DNA from: Burkholderiales bacterium
GTDB lineage: Bacteria > Pseudomonadota > Gammaproteobacteria > Burkholderiales > SG8-41
Length of the DNA stretch: 54,913 nt
Direction of reading: 5' to 3'
NCBI GenBank assembly: GCA_030833315.1
Contig: JAURHM010000016.1
Location: 1 to 54,913 of the forward strand
Shown one piece after another: positions 51,694-54,913 of this stretch (positions are counted from its first letter, which is position 1; every line of letters begins with the position of its first letter). The notes below the pieces were generated by a model, which saw only the letters and a list, made by a program, of their open reading frames with translations, made no database searches and was not told where the DNA came from. The position numbers and the translations under genes were made by a program.

Positions 51694-52737
51694 TTATTTG
51701 CGAATTCTGATTTCGCGACTGACTGCTTTGGTGGTACCGCCCCAGGTCGGCGCGTAAGCGGCTTTACGGCCGACGCCGCCGGCCACCACAATCATCAGGT
51801 CTTCCGATTTATCAGCGACGCGGATGATGTTTGCCGACGGGTCACCGCCCGCGGCCATGCGACGCGTGCGCATCGCCGGCGCCAGCTTATCAACGGGCAG
51901 GCAGGCGCGCTCCCAAATCGCCGCTTTGGTTTTTTGCTTGTCCAGGCCTTCGCGGTTGAACAGTTCGACCCATTCCGGCGGGAGGATGCACAAGGGTTCG
52001 CCGCCGCCGAGCAGTCCTGAGCCGCCGGCGACGCCGGCAATCAGCATAGACTGGGCGAAGGTTTGCGCCATGTCGGATGCGGTTTGGCTGTCGGAGTCGT
52101 TGACCTCGACGGTACCGGCGATGCCGACGACGGTGACCACGCTGGCATCGGCCGCGAGGCCGCGTTCCACATGCAGCGGCGGCCATGGATTGTTTTCCGC
52201 ATTCTCGGCAAAACAGCAGGCGTATTTGGCGGGCTGACCCAGCGTCGCCATATCCAGTTCGCCGGGTTTTGCGCCGCAGATGTTCTGCAGGATCAGCGTC
52301 ATCGCGCGGCCGATGGTGGCATTGGCACGGTGACCGGCGCCGAGTGCGTTGGCGGCACCGTTGAGTCCGATCTGAGCGGCGATCGGACCGCTGATGATGT
52401 AGACGGGCGTTGCTGAGCCGGTCGTGGTGGCGACGCCGAGCAGATTGAACTGCGGATCAGCCAGCGCATCGACTGCAGCCACCAGCACAGGGAAGTATTC
52501 GGGTTTGCAGCCGGCCATCACCGCGCAGATGGCGATGTCACCGGCAGTGGCCATCGCAAAACTCGGCGCGACTATTGCGATTTCTTCTTCGGGTTTGTAA
52601 CTGTTGGCGGTGAGCATCGCGCTGACGCGCTCTGCGGTCGGCGGCACCAGCGGCAGGCCGTCGCTCAGATAGTTCCCGGCCAGTTGCTGCTGAACCGTTT
52701 CCCATGAATCGTCATGGCTGCCGCGCCAGAGTTCCAT
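51694..52737 (-). CDS. Conserved protein of unknown function, last gene of TPP-enzyme operon
   Basis: 347 aa; I do not recognise a named family with certainty. Seen: an N-terminal SDGLPLVPPTAERVSAML, AVMAGCKPEYFPVLVAAVDAL, a TTTGSATPVYIISGPIA segment, LGAGHRANATIGRAMTLILQN, KYACCFAENAENNPWPPLHV, and Gly-rich GVAGGSGLLGGGE. No signal peptide or membrane span. Cysteines at the MAGC and ACC positions look conserved-type and could be catalytic. I recall related proteins near UGSC-type (seleno)cysteine proteins, but that link is not testable here. It is 11 nt downstream of the dehydrogenase gene, so it probably works in the same pathway. Confidence 0.75.
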   Translation of the reverse strand: MELWRGSHDDSWETVQQQLAGNYLSDGLPLVPPTAERVSAMLTANSYKPEEEIAIVAPSFAMATAGDIAICAVMAGCKPEYFPVLVAAVDALADPQFNLLGVATTTGSATPVYIISGPIAAQIGLNGAANALGAGHRANATIGRAMTLILQNICGAKPGELDMATLGQPAKYACCFAENAENNPWPPLHVERGLAADASVVTVVGIAGTVEVNDSDSQTASDMAQTFAQSMLIAGVAGGSGLLGGGEPLCILPPEWVELFNREGLDKQKTKAAIWERACLPVDKLAPAMRTRRMAAGGDPSANIIRVADKSEDLMIVVAGGVGRKAAYAPTWGGTTKAVSREIRIRK

Positions 52738-52748
52738 GATGCCGGGGA

Positions 52749-53654
52749 TCAGTGATCCGTCTTGGACAGGAAGCGGTGCATCTCGGTGTGGTCGGCGATG
52801 AAGCCCAGCTTTTGTTCCATCGCGTTCCAGACGTCAGCCGTGGGTTTGGCGAATGTCGTCGAGGTCTTCATCGCCTCGGCGATTTCCAGCGCGGTACGCA
52901 CGTCCTTCGCCATCAGGCCAGCGGAGAAACCGGCGTTATAGGCGCCGGAGAGCATGTATTGCTTGCACTTGTTCTTGGTCGTGTTGTTCATGCCGCTGGA
53001 GGTGTTGATGATGTCGACGATGACGTTCGGATCAATGCCGAAAGCCTCGCCGGCATGCATCGCTTCGCTCGCGGCGATCAGTCCTGCCGCCGAGACATAG
53101 TTATTGAGCGCCTTGATTGCGTGGCCGGCGCCCAGCGGGCCGGCGTAATAAATCTGGTTGCCCATTTTTTCGAGCATTGGTTTGACGCGATCAAAGAGAC
53201 CTTTGTCACCGCCGACCATGATCGACAGCGTGGCGGCAATCGCACCTTTCACGCCATTGGACACCGGCGCGTCGATGAACTGTAGCCCGCGTTTCGCCAG
53301 TACCTCGCCGAGTTCGCGCGTGCCCATCGGGGACGATGAGCTCATGTCGACAATCAGCGCGTTCTTTTTGGCGCGTTCAAGGATGCAGTTTTTGAATGAA
53401 TCTTTGTCGCCGCACAGTGCGCTGCGTACGGCCTTGCCCTCGGGCAGCATGGTGATGATGATGTCTGATGCTGCGCCGAGTTCGGACAGGCTGGCTGCAA
53501 CAGTGACGCCTGCTTCACGAGCCAGTTTTTCGGCGCGTGCGGCATCGAGATCGAACACCGTCACCTTGTAGCCGGCGCGTGCCAGGTTGCCTGCCATCGG
53601 CGTGCCCATCGCACCGATCCCGACAAAACCGATCACGTCATTGGAGGTAGTCAT
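52749..53654 (-). CDS. 3-hydroxyisobutyrate dehydrogenase-family NAD(P)-dependent oxidoreductase
   Basis: 301-aa beta-hydroxyacid dehydrogenase. NAD loop GFVGIGAMGTPMAGNLARAG (residues 9-28), DAPVSNGVKGA with S132, the catalytic lysine K181 in GAGHAIKALNN, and KDVRTALEIAEAM near the C-terminus. All signature residues are intact, so it should be active on a 3-hydroxyacid or reduce the matching semialdehyde. The second gene upstream in this operon encodes a TPP enzyme that could supply such a product (inference). Confidence 0.92.
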   Translation of the reverse strand: MTTSNDVIGFVGIGAMGTPMAGNLARAGYKVTVFDLDAARAEKLAREAGVTVAASLSELGAASDIIITMLPEGKAVRSALCGDKDSFKNCILERAKKNALIVDMSSSSPMGTRELGEVLAKRGLQFIDAPVSNGVKGAIAATLSIMVGGDKGLFDRVKPMLEKMGNQIYYAGPLGAGHAIKALNNYVSAAGLIAASEAMHAGEAFGIDPNVIVDIINTSSGMNNTTKNKCKQYMLSGAYNAGFSAGLMAKDVRTALEIAEAMKTSTTFAKPTADVWNAMEQKLGFIADHTEMHRFLSKTDH

Positions 53655-53688
53655 AAATTATCAATATAAACAAATGGTTATGATGTGG

Positions 53689-54645
53689 TTACATCGGCAG
53701 TTCTACGCCGACTTTGCGCGCCCGCGCCAGTTCAACCAGTTTTACCGCGGTGTAAATGTCCTGGATGCCCATGCCATGCGATTCATACAGCGTGATGTCG
53801 TCCTTGGCCGCGCGACCCGGAACCTTGCCGGTCAGAACGTCGCCGATTTCAGTGAGCACATCCCAGCTGAGCAAACCATTCTCAACCGCCGGCAGCAGGT
53901 CGCCGCATTCGTTGCGTGCGGTACCGCGTGAATCAACGGTGATCAGTTTGCTGCGCGCGACGGTCTTGCCGTCGATCTCGCACCGCGACAGTGCATTGGA
54001 GCCCGCCGCATTGACATGCTGACCCGGCTGCAGCCAGTCGCCGTCGATCACCGGCGTCGAGGACTTGGTCATGACGTTGACGATATGCGCGCCGTTGATG
54101 GCTTCGGGGCCGGAGGCCGCAGGGATCACCGGAATACCCAGCTTGTCGCTCATTTTTTTGCACCAGGCTTCGAGTTTGTCGCGGGTGCGTGCATAGACCC
54201 GCGCTTCACGGATGTTCAGTGCGGTGACCACCGCTTCGAGTTGGCCCATGCCCTGAAAACCGGCGCCGATCTGTGCCAGTACCGATGCGCCGGGATTGGC
54301 CAGCGCCCTGGACGCCACGCCGCTCGCTGCACCGGTGCGTACCATGCCCAGCCAAACGGCCTCGACAATGGCTTCAAGCAGGCCGGTCTTCATGTTGAGC
54401 AGGTGAATGTAGAACGATTTCCGTCCGCTGCCGGCGGTGTAGTAATACTTGAAGCCGATGGTGTTCAGTTCCGGCGCCGATGCCTGCAGCACATGCTGGA
54501 TGCCGAAAGGCGTCTGGATGCGCGCACGCGGCAGGTCGGTGGCCTTGCCCATTGCGCGGTCTTTCAGCGCGCGCTCGACCTGTTCGAGCGCGAGCGGCAT
54601 GGTAATCAGTTCTTTGACATTGTCTTCGTTGAGGAACAGCACCAT
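53689..54645 (-). CDS. Ornithine cyclodeaminase/mu-crystallin-family protein
   Basis: 318 aa. The mu-crystallin fold is shown by MPLALEQVERALKDRAMG, GFKYYYTAGSGRKSF, RTGAASGVASRALANPGA, the NAD loop QIGAGFQGMGQLEAV (about 130-144), VNAAGSNALSRCEID and TLYESHGMGIQDIYTAV. The catalytic aspartate of ornithine cyclodeaminase corresponds to D in GIQD. Family members also reduce imines or ketimines or dehydrogenate amino acids, so the reaction cannot be fixed. It sits 8 nt after the TPP-enzyme gene and 34 nt before the dehydrogenase gene. Confidence 0.9.
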   Translation of the reverse strand: MVLFLNEDNVKELITMPLALEQVERALKDRAMGKATDLPRARIQTPFGIQHVLQASAPELNTIGFKYYYTAGSGRKSFYIHLLNMKTGLLEAIVEAVWLGMVRTGAASGVASRALANPGASVLAQIGAGFQGMGQLEAVVTALNIREARVYARTRDKLEAWCKKMSDKLGIPVIPAASGPEAINGAHIVNVMTKSSTPVIDGDWLQPGQHVNAAGSNALSRCEIDGKTVARSKLITVDSRGTARNECGDLLPAVENGLLSWDVLTEIGDVLTGKVPGRAAKDDITLYESHGMGIQDIYTAVKLVELARARKVGVELPM

Positions 54646-54653
54646 GAGCGGGA

Positions 54654-54913
54654 CTAGCCTTTCTTGTTTTTCTTGGCTTCAGCGCGGATCGCCGACAGCG
54701 TGGTGCGCGGCGTGATCGCATCGGGATCAACGCGCAGCTCCAGCAGCGATGCGGTCTTGGCTGACCACGCACGCTCAAAGGCGGCTTCGAAATCCTCGGT
54801 TTTTTCCACGATCTCGCCATGCAGGCCGTAGGCGCGGGCGAGGGCGGCGAAGTCCGGGTTCTTCAGTTGCGTGCCGCTGACGTTGCCGGGGTAATTGCGC
54901 TCCTGGTGCATGA
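54654..54913 (-). CDS. Thiamine-diphosphate-dependent enzyme, C-terminal fragment (cut by window edge)
   Basis: Only the last 86 or so codons are inside the window. The reading RNYPGNVSGTQLKNPDFAA, then LARAYGLHGEIVEKTEDFEA and LLELRVDPDAITPR, is the C-terminal end of the acetolactate-synthase-type TPP-binding domain. The frame runs off the right edge, so the methionine near the edge is internal and the cofactor GDG motif lies outside. It ends in a lysine-rich tail (AKKNKKG). First visible gene of a four-gene minus-strand operon. The specific substrate (acetolactate synthase, glyoxylate carboligase or other) is undecidable. Confidence 0.85.
   Translation of the reverse strand, partial: MHQERNYPGNVSGTQLKNPDFAALARAYGLHGEIVEKTEDFEAAFERAWSAKTASLLELRVDPDAITPRTTLSAIRAEAKKNKKG

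Noticed and set aside
1..54913. CRISPR array, insertion sequence or prophage
   Set aside because: No regularly spaced repeats, transposase, integrase or phage structural genes were found on either strand.

Overview
The window looks like chromosomal DNA from a GC-rich betaproteobacterium, most likely Burkholderiales or a close relative. The reasons are a CysB/CysI/DUF934/CobA sulfur block, the ribF-ileS-lspA-ispH housekeeping order, a pilE-fimT-pilVWXY1 minor-pilin operon, and above all 13 genes for Bug/TctC-type periplasmic solute receptors, a family strongly expanded in that order. No insertion sequence, phage gene or CRISPR array was seen. No stretch longer than 300 bases lacks a gene.

Layout. 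1-6.2 kb: a truncated PhnD-type ABC binding protein gene, a Bug receptor, cysB, and divergently cysI, a DUF934 gene and cobA (sulfite reduction and sirohaem supply; cysH, cysD and cysN are absent). 6.2-11.5 kb: ribF, ileS, lspA and ispH. 11.6-18.7 kb, minus strand: an operon for type IV minor pilins (pilE, fimT, pilV, pilW, pilX), the tip protein PilY1, and a TonB-like protein as last gene. 18.9-19.5 kb: a Fur-family regulator with a candidate operator, then tRNA-Thr(CGT) and a bidirectional terminator.

19.5-54.9 kb: a catabolic accessory region. It starts with an SDR-like protein that has an altered active site, an HtrA-like protein that has lost its catalytic triad, an acyl-CoA dehydrogenase and a class II aldolase. 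From 24.7 kb, twelve Bug receptor genes alternate with enzyme genes: alpha/beta hydrolases, a flavin-reductase-like protein, two MmgE/PrpD proteins, RidA, two SMP-30 lactonase-like proteins, an AMP-forming acyl-CoA ligase, a Gfo/Idh oxidoreductase, an ACMSD-like amidohydrolase, an Asp/Glu-racemase-like protein and a tartrate-dehydratase-like enolase-superfamily enzyme. No TctA or TctB membrane gene is present. The window ends with a carbonic anhydrase and a minus-strand operon of a TPP enzyme (cut by the edge), an ornithine-cyclodeaminase-like protein, a 3-hydroxyisobutyrate-dehydrogenase-like protein and a conserved protein I do not recognise.

How it may work together (inference): the second half reads as a set of 'receptor plus enzyme' cassettes for unidentified organic acids or their esters and lactones. 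Receptors would capture carboxylates for membrane subunits encoded elsewhere, or act as sensors, while ligase, dehydratase, lactonase, racemase and dehydrogenase steps process them. Two cassettes share the same Bug + MmgE/PrpD + SMP-30 combination, suggesting a duplicated pathway module. No substrate can be assigned from sequence alone.
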